DNA of 64,000 bases, from the NCBI RefSeq assembly GCF_048006345.1, contig NZ_CP180351.1, positions 4,154,001 through 4,218,000 of the forward strand, read 5' to 3'. How positions within the stretch are numbered: the stretch's first letter is position 1; each line of letters opens with the position of its first letter. The DNA is from Marivita sp030148515. Its GTDB lineage: Bacteria; Pseudomonadota; Alphaproteobacteria; Rhodobacterales; Rhodobacteraceae. Positions 16,785 through 23,812 of this stretch are shown here, piece by piece. The translations under genes were made by a program, and so were the position numbers. The notes beneath the pieces are model-generated. The model saw nothing but the letters and a program-made list of their open reading frames with translations, was not told the origin of the DNA and ran no database searches.

Positions 16785-16810
16785 GAAAGGTAGGGCAAAG
16801 CCCACCTTTC
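16785..16810 (+). promoter_or_regulatory. Stable hairpin in the leader of the ybjN-like gene
   Basis: GAAAGGT-A-GGGC pairs with GCCC-ACCTTTC: 11 base pairs with one bulged A and an AAA loop. It ends 11 bp before a CAGGAGG ribosome-binding site and 25 bp before the ATG at 16836. No U-tract follows, so it looks like a leader or mRNA-stability structure rather than a terminator. Confidence 0.4.
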
Positions 16811-16835
16811 CGCACAGGCAACAGGAGGCGGCATC

Positions 16836-17336
16836 ATGGCCCTGTCCGAACAGTATCTTGAAGACGACATCCACCCGATCGATATCGTTGAGACCATCGC
16901 CAACCACCACGATTGGGATTTCGACCGCATTGCGGAAGACCAGATCGCGATGGCGGTCGAGGGGCAATGGCGCACATATTCGATCACTCTGGCCTGGTCG
17001 CCTTACGACGAAACTCTTCGTCTGATCTGCACTTTCGACATGGACCCGCCCGCCGAGCGGATGCCGGCGCTGTATGAAGGTTTGAACCTTGTCAACGATC
17101 AGTGCTGGGCAGGGGCATTCACGTACTGGGCCGAGGCCAAGCTGATGGTTTATCGTTATGGTCTGGTCCTTGCAGGCGGCAATGTCGCCAGCGCCGAACA
17201 GATCGACACGATGATCAATTGCGCCGTCATGAGTGCAGAGCGCTATTACCCGGCCTTCCAGCTTCTGGTCTGGGGCAACCGTGTGCCGAAAGATGCGCTC
17301 GAGGTCGCCATTGCAGAGGCCTACGGCCGCGCGTAA
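16836..17336 (+). CDS. YbjN-domain protein
   Basis: 166 residues, acidic, with no signal peptide or membrane segment. The pattern IDIVETIANHHDWDFDRIAED and LNLVNDQCWAGAFTYWAEAKLMVYRYGLVL, then PAFQLLVWG near the C-terminus, fits the alphaproteobacterial YbjN family, which has a type III secretion chaperone-like fold. The molecular role is not established. It has an excellent ribosome-binding site (CAGGAGG) and lies 35 bp upstream of proC, an arrangement I recall in related genomes. Confidence 0.85.
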   Translation: MALSEQYLEDDIHPIDIVETIANHHDWDFDRIAEDQIAMAVEGQWRTYSITLAWSPYDETLRLICTFDMDPPAERMPALYEGLNLVNDQCWAGAFTYWAEAKLMVYRYGLVLAGGNVASAEQIDTMINCAVMSAERYYPAFQLLVWGNRVPKDALEVAIAEAYGRA

Positions 17337-17371
17337 CACTGGCCCCCGACGCAGAAATACGTGGGGGCATT

Positions 17372-18187
17372 ATGCAAAATTCCGACATCGCAAAACGCGG
17401 CCTTGTTCTTTTGGGCTGTGGCAAGATGGGGTCGGCCATGCTTGAAGGCTGGCTCGCCGGGGGATTGCCTGCTGCTTCGGTTTGGGTGAATGATCCCAAT
17501 CCCTCCGACTGGGTGCAGGCGCAAGGCGTACATCTCAATACGGATTTGCCGGAAAGCCCGGCCATCGTGCTGGTCGCCGTCAAGCCGCAGATCATGCGCG
17601 ACGCGCTTCCGACGCTGGCGCCGTTGGGCAATGGTGATACGCTCTTCCTGTCGGTCGCGGCGGGTATCACCATCGCCACGTTCGAAGACATGCTGGGGGA
17701 TCAGACGCCGGTGATCCGGTCCATTCCCAACACGCCTGCCGCCGTCAAGCAAGGGATCACCGCCATCATCGGCAATGCGCGTGTGACCGAAGATCAGTTG
17801 CAGATGGCGGAAACGCTGCTGTCCGCGATCGGTCAGACGGTGCGTCTTGAGACCGAAGACCAGATGGATGCGGTCACCGGGCTGAGTGGTTCTGGCCCGG
17901 CTTACGTGTTCCACCTGATCGAGTGTCTAGCCCGTGCAGGTGAAGCGCAGGGGCTGGACCCCACGCTTTCGATGACGCTGGCCAAGGCCACGGTCGCTGG
18001 ATCCGGCGCTTTGGCGATGCAGGCACAGGAAACGCCAAGACAGTTGCGCGTCAACGTCACCAGCCCTAATGGCACCACACAGGCCGGGTTGAACGTGCTG
18101 ATGGACGAAGAGACCGGTCTGCCGCCTCTGGTCGCCAAGACCATCGCCGCGGCAACCAAGCGGTCCAAGGAATTGGCCAATGGCTGA
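17372..18187 (+). CDS. proC: Pyrroline-5-carboxylate reductase
   Basis: 271 residues; last step of proline synthesis, NAD(P)H-dependent reduction of P5C. The Rossmann motif LLGCGKMGSAMLEGWLAGG lies at residues ~12-30, and the P5CR signature AVTGLSGSGPAYVFHLIECL in the C-terminal dimerisation domain. The ATG at 17372 (MQNSDIAKRGLVLLGCGKMG) follows GTGGGGG; longer in-frame extensions run into the ybjN-like gene and are rejected. It overlaps the CsaA-like gene by 8 bp. Confidence 0.96.
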   Translation: MQNSDIAKRGLVLLGCGKMGSAMLEGWLAGGLPAASVWVNDPNPSDWVQAQGVHLNTDLPESPAIVLVAVKPQIMRDALPTLAPLGNGDTLFLSVAAGITIATFEDMLGDQTPVIRSIPNTPAAVKQGITAIIGNARVTEDQLQMAETLLSAIGQTVRLETEDQMDAVTGLSGSGPAYVFHLIECLARAGEAQGLDPTLSMTLAKATVAGSGALAMQAQETPRQLRVNVTSPNGTTQAGLNVLMDEETGLPPLVAKTIAAATKRSKELANG

Positions 18188-18521
18188 CCAGATCACATTC
18201 GACGATTTCATGAAGGTGGATATCCGGGTCGGCACCGTCATTCAGGCGGAACCTTTCCCGGAGGCGCGTAAGCCGGCGATCAAGCTCTGGGTCGATTACG
18301 GTGATGAGATCGGCGTCAAGAAATCCTCGGCCCAGATCACGGTGCATTACGACCCCGAAGCGCTGGTCGGAAAAAAGGTGATGGGCGTCGTCAATTTCCC
18401 GCCACGCCAGATCGGCCCTTTCATGTCCGAGGCGCTTGTCCTCGGGTTTTATGACGCGGGCGAAGCCATCGTTCTGGCTGTGCCCGACAAAGACACCCCG
18501 AACGGAGCGCGCCTGTGTTGA
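18180..18521 (+). CDS. tRNA-binding-domain protein, CsaA-like
   Basis: 113 residues forming a stand-alone EMAP-II/Trbp111-type OB fold. FDDFMKVDIRVGTVIQAEPF is the classic start, and VNFPPRQIGPFMSEALVLGF the core. CsaA proteins act as dimeric chaperone-like or tRNA-structure-binding proteins. Overlaps proC (8 bp) and the next dehydrogenase gene (7 bp), so the three are probably one transcript. Confidence 0.88.
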   Translation: MADQITFDDFMKVDIRVGTVIQAEPFPEARKPAIKLWVDYGDEIGVKKSSAQITVHYDPEALVGKKVMGVVNFPPRQIGPFMSEALVLGFYDAGEAIVLAVPDKDTPNGARLC

Positions 18522-19468
18522 ACCTTCTGATCACCCGCAAACTTCCCGATCCTGTCTTGGACAAGGCTCGGGGGGTGTTTGACGTCAGCGTGCGCGACAA
18601 CACCGCGCCACTCAACCGGGACGAGCTGATCCAGAGCCTTTCGGAGTATGACGTTGTGTTGCCCACGCTTGGCGATGCCTATCGTGCGGACATCTTTGAT
18701 GCGGTGCCGGAAAAGCGAACCAAGCTGCTGGCGAATTTCGGGGTGGGGTACAACCATATCGACGCAGCCGCGGCGCGCGCCGCTGGCATCGAGGTGACCA
18801 ATACGCCTGGCGCTGTCACCGATGCGACCGCCGACATTGCCCTGACGCTGATGCTGATGACCTGCCGCCGTGCTGGTGAGGGCGAACGCATGCTGCGTGC
18901 AGGGCAGTGGCACGGCTGGCATCCGACGCAGCTATTGGGGCTGCACATGTCTGGCAAGACGCTGGGCGTCGTGGGTATGGGCCGCATCGGTCAGGCCATC
19001 TCACAGCGCGCGCATTTTGGATTTGGCATGGCGGTCAAGTTCTACAACCGATCCCCGAAAGAGATGCCGTTCCCGGCGGAACAGGTGGCCGAACTGGCCG
19101 AGCTTGCCGCGCAGGTGGACGTGCTTGTGGTTGCCGTTCCCGGCGGGGCAGAGACCCACCATCTGATCAACGCATCGGTCCTGAACGCCATGCAGCCCCA
19201 TGCGCATCTGGTGAACATCGCGCGCGGGGACGTGGTCAACGAGGCCGATTTGATTTCTGCACTCTCCCAGGGGCGGATCGCTGGCGCGGGGCTTGATGTG
19301 TACGAGTTCGAACCAAAGGTGCCGCAGGCGCTGATCGACATGGAGAATGTCACGCTCCTGCCGCATCTGGGCACTGCCGCGCTTGAAGTGCGCACGGCAA
19401 TGGGGCTGATGGCGGTCGACAATGCAATTGCCTTTGCCAACGGTCAGCCCCTGCCAAACGCCGTTTGA
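18515..19468 (+). CDS. D-isomer 2-hydroxyacid dehydrogenase (glyoxylate/hydroxypyruvate reductase-like)
   Basis: 317 residues starting at a GTG (18515) that overlaps the previous stop. NAD(P)-binding GVVGMGRIGQAISQRA is in the middle. The catalytic Arg (VNIARGDVVNEADLI), Glu (GLDVYEFEP) and His (LLPHLGTAALEVRTAM) are all present. Family members reduce glyoxylate or hydroxypyruvate to glycolate or D-glycerate. The co-substrate (NADH or NADPH) is not obvious. Last of the ybjN-proC-csaA-like run. Confidence 0.9.
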   Translation: MLNLLITRKLPDPVLDKARGVFDVSVRDNTAPLNRDELIQSLSEYDVVLPTLGDAYRADIFDAVPEKRTKLLANFGVGYNHIDAAAARAAGIEVTNTPGAVTDATADIALTLMLMTCRRAGEGERMLRAGQWHGWHPTQLLGLHMSGKTLGVVGMGRIGQAISQRAHFGFGMAVKFYNRSPKEMPFPAEQVAELAELAAQVDVLVVAVPGGAETHHLINASVLNAMQPHAHLVNIARGDVVNEADLISALSQGRIAGAGLDVYEFEPKVPQALIDMENVTLLPHLGTAALEVRTAMGLMAVDNAIAFANGQPLPNAV

Positions 19469-19577
19469 CCCCAGCGGTTCTTCGATCCGCGTGAAAGGCT
19501 TTGCCATTGCGCAGCGTCGCACTTGACCCCGGGGCGTGGGTGAAGTCTGGTCTCTGCACGCAAAAAGGACCGTTGCC

Positions 19578-20696
19578 ATGATCCAGCCCGCCATCACCGG
19601 AAGCGGTGTGTTCACCCCGGAGAACATCATCACCAATGATGAACTTGTGGTGGCCTTCAACGCCTATGCCGACCGGATCAATGCCGAAAACGCAGACGCG
19701 ATTGCCTCTGGCGAGATGGAACCTGTCCCCCATTCCAGCGCTGATTTCATCGTTTCGGCATCGGGGATCGAACAGCGCTTCGTCATGGACAAGGCCGGTG
19801 TTCTCGACCCCAATCGCATGTTCCCGCACCTGCGCGCGCGGTCTGATGAAGAGCCGTCAATCATGGCGGAAATGGCGGTTGATGCGATCACCAAGGCGCT
19901 GGCGCAGGCGGGACGCGATGCGTCAGAGGTTGATCTTGTGATCTGCGCAGCATCAAACCACGAACGCGCCTATCCTGCGGTGGCGGTCGAAATCCAGAGC
20001 CTGATCGGGGCAGGCGGCTTTGCCTTTGACATGAACGTGGCCTGTTCCTCGGCCACGTTCGGTATTCAGGCCGCCGCTGACATGGTGCGGTCTGGCTCGG
20101 TCAAATGTGCGATTGTCGTAAACCCGGAGATCTGTTCGGCCCACCTCGAATGGCGCGACCGGGACTGTCACTTCATCTTTGGCGACGTGGCGACAGCCGT
20201 GGTGATCGAGCCTCAGGCCAATGCCAAGGGCGCGCATTTCACCATTCATGGCACCCGCTGCGCCACCGAGTTCTCGAACAACATCCGCAACAACAATGGC
20301 TTTTTGCGCCGAACACGGGACCAGATGGAAGATCGCCGTGACATGCAGTTCATGCAGAACGGGCGCAAGGTGTTCAAGGAAGTGCTGCCGATGGTCTCGG
20401 CGCATATCCTGGGCCACTTGGAAGATGAAGGCTGGGGTGCGGACAGCCTCAGGCGGTTGTGGCTGCATCAGGCCAACAAGACGATGAACGATTTTATCGG
20501 GAAGAAGGTTCTAGGTCGGACGCCTGAGCCGGGGGAACAGCCAAACATCCTGCAGGACTATGCCAATACGTCCTCAGCCGGGTCGATCATCGCCTTTTCG
20601 AAATACTCGGACGACATGCAACCGGGTGACCGCGGCGTGATCTGCTCGTTTGGGGCAGGCTATTCGGTCGGGTCAGTGTTGATCGAACGCGCATAG
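19578..20696 (+). CDS. Beta-ketoacyl-ACP synthase III, FabH2/PA3286-like subgroup
   Basis: 372 residues. The thiolase-fold catalytic triad is intact: Cys in NVACSSATFGIQA, His in LWLHQANKTMN, Asn in YANTSSAGSIIAF. Compared with FabH (~320 residues) it carries an N-terminal insertion (DELVVAFNAYADRINAENAD ... RFVMDKAGVLDPNRM) that I recall from Pseudomonas PA3286, which uses octanoyl-CoA to shunt beta-oxidation intermediates into fatty-acid synthesis. The ATG at 19578 is preferred over 19536. It is monocistronic, ending at a strong palindrome shared with the convergent PRC-barrel gene. Confidence 0.88.
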   Translation: MIQPAITGSGVFTPENIITNDELVVAFNAYADRINAENADAIASGEMEPVPHSSADFIVSASGIEQRFVMDKAGVLDPNRMFPHLRARSDEEPSIMAEMAVDAITKALAQAGRDASEVDLVICAASNHERAYPAVAVEIQSLIGAGGFAFDMNVACSSATFGIQAAADMVRSGSVKCAIVVNPEICSAHLEWRDRDCHFIFGDVATAVVIEPQANAKGAHFTIHGTRCATEFSNNIRNNNGFLRRTRDQMEDRRDMQFMQNGRKVFKEVLPMVSAHILGHLEDEGWGADSLRRLWLHQANKTMNDFIGKKVLGRTPEPGEQPNILQDYANTSSAGSIIAFSKYSDDMQPGDRGVICSFGAGYSVGSVLIERA

Positions 20697-20700
20697 AAAA

Positions 20701-20720
20701 AGAGGGCCAATTGGCCCTCT
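20701..20720. terminator. Bidirectional terminator between fabH2-like and PRC-barrel genes
   Basis: AGAGGGCCAATTGGCCCTCT is a perfect 20-bp palindrome flanked by AAAAA on the left and TTC on the right. It lies between two convergent genes ending at 20696 and 20746, so it can serve both. Confidence 0.85.
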
Positions 20721-20745
20721 TCGCAGTAGATCGTCAAAGGCAGGA

Positions 20746-21240
20746 TCAGTTCCAGAAGCCTTCGTCGACCGACTCCATCTGCTCCAGCTCTTCTTCGCTG
20801 AACTTGGTCACGAAGGCATAGCTGCGGTCGTCAACAGCCACGAGATTCACGTCGGACACCGGGATCATCACGTGTTTGTCCGCGATGTCGAGGAAGCCAC
20901 CGATCTCGGCCACGATGCCAATCATCTGGCCGCTCTTGTTGAGAACGATGTCCTCGATCTCGCCGATGTCGTTCCAGTTGGCACCGACTTCGGTGTGGAT
21001 CGTGTCCATCGACCAGCCTTCGTCATTGGCGGCGTTGGTCGTGTAGATCGTACCGCCAGTGATGTCGCGGGTGCGGATCAGGTTAGCCGGATCATCCATC
21101 GACATGTTGTCCGCCATCGTGGTGTCCGTCATGCCGGTTGTCGCGTTTTCCGTTGTCATTTCACCGGACGTATGGCTGCCAGCCCATGCACCGGTGGTTG
21201 CGACGGTCAGGGCGAGTGCGCTTGCAAAAAGCTTGTTCAT
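20746..21240 (-). CDS. Secreted PRC-barrel domain protein
   Basis: 164 residues from the ATG at 21240, which follows GGAGG (CAGGAGGATATC). A signal peptide (MNKLFASALALTVATTGAWA) is followed by a Thr/Met/Asp-rich linker and a PRC-barrel domain (NLIRTRDITGGTIYTTNAAN ... VGANWNDIGEIEDIVLNKSG). Very acidic; exported. PRC barrels bind proteins or RNA; periplasmic versions are common but uncharacterised in this order. Monocistronic. Confidence 0.85.
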   Translation of the reverse strand: MNKLFASALALTVATTGAWAGSHTSGEMTTENATTGMTDTTMADNMSMDDPANLIRTRDITGGTIYTTNAANDEGWSMDTIHTEVGANWNDIGEIEDIVLNKSGQMIGIVAEIGGFLDIADKHVMIPVSDVNLVAVDDRSYAFVTKFSEEELEQMESVDEGFWN

Positions 21241-21337
21241 GATATCCTCCTGGATTGTGTTGCTTCTGAAGACACAACCAAGGCTGGGACAGGATGTTCC
21301 ACGGAATATTTTTTCTCCGTGACGGAACTTTTTGGGT

Positions 21338-21919
21338 CTAAAGCGAACCGGTTTCCTGCCGCCAATGTTTGCGGCAGAGGCTGACATAGGTCTCGTTTCC
21401 GCCGATCTGCACCTGCGCGCCTTCCGTCAGAACATTGCCCTGGTCATCCTTGCGCACCACCATTGTCGCCTTGCGTCCGCAATGGCAGATCGTGCGCACC
21501 TCGCGCAGCGAATCCGCCAGCGCCAGCAGGGTCGCGGAGCCGGGAAACAGCTGTCCCTGGAAATCGACGCGCAGCCCGTAAGCCATCACCGGCACGCCCA
21601 GATCATCCGCGACACGGGCGAGTTGCCAAACCTGCTCTGGCGTCAGGAACTGCGCTTCGTCGATAAAGATGCAGGCCAATTCGGTCTTTTCCATGACCTC
21701 TTCGATCCGCTGAAACAGATCGTCCGTGGGCGAAAACGTCTCCGCCTCACGGGCAAACCCGATGCGCGAACCGATCTTGCCCATCCCGGCCCGGTCATCG
21801 AATGCCGCTGTCATGCGGTACACCGACATGCCGCGCTCTTCGTAATTGTGCGCAGCCTGAAGCAGCAGGGTCGATTTGCCTGCGTTCATGGTGGAGTAGT
21901 TGAAATAGAGCTTCGCCAT
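21338..21919 (-). CDS. tdk: Thymidine kinase
   Basis: 193 residues, the usual length for the type II enzyme that phosphorylates thymidine. P-loop STMNAGKSTLLLQAAHNY at residues ~9-25, IFIDEAQFL with the catalytic Glu, and a zinc-ribbon-type ICHCGRKAT ... LCRKHW. The ATG at 21919 (MAKLYFNYSTMNAG) is chosen; an in-frame extension to 22048 is not family-like. The 280 bp upstream to the next gene hold nothing I can assign. Confidence 0.95.
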   Translation of the reverse strand: MAKLYFNYSTMNAGKSTLLLQAAHNYEERGMSVYRMTAAFDDRAGMGKIGSRIGFAREAETFSPTDDLFQRIEEVMEKTELACIFIDEAQFLTPEQVWQLARVADDLGVPVMAYGLRVDFQGQLFPGSATLLALADSLREVRTICHCGRKATMVVRKDDQGNVLTEGAQVQIGGNETYVSLCRKHWRQETGSL

Positions 21920-22199
21920 GATCTGCCACATGCCCCAACCGGACAGGGCGCGCAAGAGAGGCGTGCTCAGGATGCGCCGTTGCCGATTCCGTGAGTGGTG
22001 GCATGACCTCGAAAAGGTCCTGCCTGTATCGGCGAAGTGACTGCGCATCCTGAAACCGGACCAGCTTTGGCACTGTGCCCGGTGTGCCTTGACGACCGAC
22101 TAATTCAGGTCTGGAACACATGTGCCATTGCGTTACGATCAAAGTCAGGGGAAAGAAGCGCAAATCTTCCCATCTCTGCCGGGTAACGAGGGGGCTGCC

Positions 22200-22658
22200 A
22201 TGCCGTCATTTGGACCATATCTGAAAAAGCACACCGAATTGCTGGTCAAGGATGTGGGCATCGAAAAAGCCTGCGAACTGACGGGCAAATCCAAAGCGAC
22301 CCTTGGCCGGTACTACGCCGATCACGACGAACATGCGGATCGGTTCATCCCGGTCGATGCTGTTGCCGCCCTCGAACAGGCCTCCAGTTATCCGCATGTC
22401 ACCTCTGCGCTGGCCGAACTGAACGGGATTTCGCTGTCCTTCGATCAGCGCCGCGACAATGACGCCAAGAAAGGCGGCGTGAATTCCGATGTGGTCGCGC
22501 TGAGCCAACGCTTTGCCATGCTTATGTCGGAATATCATCAATCCATCGCGGATGGTGTCATCAGCGCCAACGAAGCGCGCCGCCTTCTGCGCGAAACCCT
22601 TGCCCTGCAACAGGTGCTGGTCGACATGAAACTGCATCTGGAAGATGAGACAATTTGA
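22200..22658 (+). CDS. HTH-like protein resembling phage CII (CP76) regulators
   Basis: 152 residues from the ATG at 22200 after GAGGGGG. Residues ~17-70 (VGIEKACELTGKSKATLGRY ... IPVDAVAALEQ) look like a helix-turn-helix of the phage CII/CP76 kind, with a C-terminal helical region (EARRLLRETLALQQVLVDMK). No other phage gene is nearby, so it is more likely a resident regulator. It overlaps the YigZ-like gene by 14 bp, suggesting coupled expression. DNA binding is inferred from the pattern only. Confidence 0.6.
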   Translation: MPSFGPYLKKHTELLVKDVGIEKACELTGKSKATLGRYYADHDEHADRFIPVDAVAALEQASSYPHVTSALAELNGISLSFDQRRDNDAKKGGVNSDVVALSQRFAMLMSEYHQSIADGVISANEARRLLRETLALQQVLVDMKLHLEDETI

Positions 22659-22995
22659 AGGTGTCATCTCGGATCGTGGGTCCAAATACGCGGTAAGCGG
22701 TGGTCCTGCGGTCAGTCGTTCCGATGTGGACGGATTTCTCAAGACCCTCAAACGCGCCAAGAAATACGCCAAGGCCACCCATAACACTTGGGCGGTGGTG
22801 TTCTCGGATGGCACGCCTCTCAAGAATGACGACGGCGAAGGTGGGGCGAGTCAGATCATCCTGCAAATGCTGGAACGTGAAGGCCTGACGGACCATGTGA
22901 TCGTCGTAACCCGCTGGTATGGCGGCAAGCATCTGGGCGGGGACCGGTTCCGCCATGTGCAGGACTGCGTCCGCCACTATCTCGATAACAGGTAG
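22645..22995 (+). CDS. YigZ/IMPACT family protein, N-terminal domain only
   Basis: 116 residues. AKATHNTWAVVFSDGTPLKN, DDGEGGASQIILQMLE and VIVVTRWYGGKHLGGDRFRH are the hallmark motifs of the UPF0029/IMPACT N-terminal domain. E. coli YigZ is ~200 residues with a second C-terminal domain that is absent here; short forms exist, so this need not be a truncation. IMPACT proteins modulate translation-stress signalling in eukaryotes; the bacterial role is unclear. Start overlaps the previous gene. Confidence 0.85.
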   Translation: MRQFEGVISDRGSKYAVSGGPAVSRSDVDGFLKTLKRAKKYAKATHNTWAVVFSDGTPLKNDDGEGGASQIILQMLEREGLTDHVIVVTRWYGGKHLGGDRFRHVQDCVRHYLDNR

Positions 22996-23003
22996 GTCCC
23001 GCC

Positions 23004-23351
23004 ATGGAGTTTTTCAGACGCTTGAAGCTGCGGTGCATCTGGTCTTGGGACGGTGTGGTGGCGACTTGGCGGACGGAGCATAGTTTCCGCAGTTGGGTCT
23101 GGGCCAACCTGATCTCGGCGACTCTGGCGCTGATCCTGCCTTTGGCTCCGGCAGAGCGCGCCTTGATCCTGGCTTTGGGCATTCTTGTGCTCGCAGCCGA
23201 GCTGCTCAACACCGCCATCGAGGATGCGGTCGATTACATCTCGACCGAAGACCACCCGATCGCCAAACGTGCCAAGGATGCCGGCAGCGCAGGTGTAGCG
23301 GTTGCCGCTATTGCCGCAGGGGTGGCTTGGATCGTTATCCTGATTGGGTAG
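23004..23351 (+). CDS. dgkA: Diacylglycerol kinase (small integral membrane type)
   Basis: 115 residues with three hydrophobic helices. The DgkA signature AAELLNTAIEDAVDYISTED, then HPIAKRAKDAGSAGVAVAAI, contains the catalytic Glu residues. It recycles diacylglycerol to phosphatidic acid at the inner membrane. It follows the YigZ-like gene by 8 bp, and its 3' end overlaps the convergent DCC gene by 17 bp. Confidence 0.93.
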   Translation: MEFFRRLKLRCIWSWDGVVATWRTEHSFRSWVWANLISATLALILPLAPAERALILALGILVLAAELLNTAIEDAVDYISTEDHPIAKRAKDAGSAGVAVAAIAAGVAWIVILIG

Positions 23352-23724
23352 CGCGTCGGGCCTTGCGGCGCAGGTGCCACCGATAGATCAGCGGTGCCAG
23401 AACGTGGTCATACACCATTGATGCGACCTGCCTGATGCCCGGCAGTCCGACAACCCGCGCCAGCCACCGATACCGGGGCATGTCGCGCCACAGGACAAGG
23501 AAAGCCGGAATGCCGCTGGTCAATTCCCCGTCGCGCAGTACGTAAAGCCGCCGCGCAGCGGTATCTTCGTCAATCCCCCAGGCCGCACGGTCTGGACCGT
23601 TCAGGTCATCGAACCGGATCGGCAACCCTTCGCGTTTGGAATAGGCCGCATAGTGATTGATCTCGAAGGAACAGACCGGGCACTGGTCGTTGTAAAGCAC
23701 GCGGGTTTGGTGTGTCTCTGACAT
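23335..23724 (-). CDS. DCC-family thiol-disulfide oxidoreductase (DUF393)
   Basis: 129 residues. The motif VLYNDQCPVCSFEINHY supplies the D-x-x-C-x-x-C redox site that names the DCC family, and the C-terminal LARVVGLPGIRQVASMVYD is typical. Predicted thioredoxin-like fold; substrates unknown. Start ATG at 23724. Confidence 0.88.
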   Translation of the reverse strand: MSETHQTRVLYNDQCPVCSFEINHYAAYSKREGLPIRFDDLNGPDRAAWGIDEDTAARRLYVLRDGELTSGIPAFLVLWRDMPRYRWLARVVGLPGIRQVASMVYDHVLAPLIYRWHLRRKARRATQSG

Positions 23725-23768
23725 GACCCACAGCTAAGCCTAAAGACGACGCTGGCAACCCCGGTGGG

Positions 23769-23812
23769 CCGTTTCCGTCAACGGAAACGGTCTGATGCGT
23801 CAACGCATCAGA
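23769..23812 (-). terminator. Two adjacent hairpins at the 3' end of rimO
   Basis: Hairpin 1: CCGTTTCCG (23769-23777) with 23782-23790. Hairpin 2: TCTGATGCG (23791-23799) with 23804-23812. Both are perfect 9-bp stems with identical TCAA loops (TTGA in the minus transcript). Hairpin 2 covers the rimO stop codon (23808-23810). There is no U-tract, so they may act as 3' end protectors as much as terminators. Confidence 0.6.

Larger units (their letters stand above)
16338..16835. other. 498-bp non-coding region between importer operon and ybjN-like gene
   Basis: No convincing gene on either strand. In order it holds the operon terminator, a GC-run repeat, and an AT-richer stretch (16621-16700). 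That stretch contains an exact DnaA-box-like 9-mer TTATCCACA at 16624-16632, a one-mismatch copy TTCTCCACA at 16671-16679 and further CCACA cores. Last comes a leader hairpin at 16785-16810. The downstream promoter presumably lies in 16680-16780, but I could not pick -35/-10 elements with confidence. Confidence 0.55.

Noticed and set aside
16600..16835. Chromosomal replication origin suggested by DnaA-box-like motifs
   Set aside because: Only one exact box, no AT-rich unwinding element of usual size, and no dnaA, hemE, parAB or gidA neighbours.
22200..22658. Prophage remnant suggested by the CII-like protein
   Set aside because: No integrase, structural or lysis genes nearby; flanks are core genes and composition is uniform.
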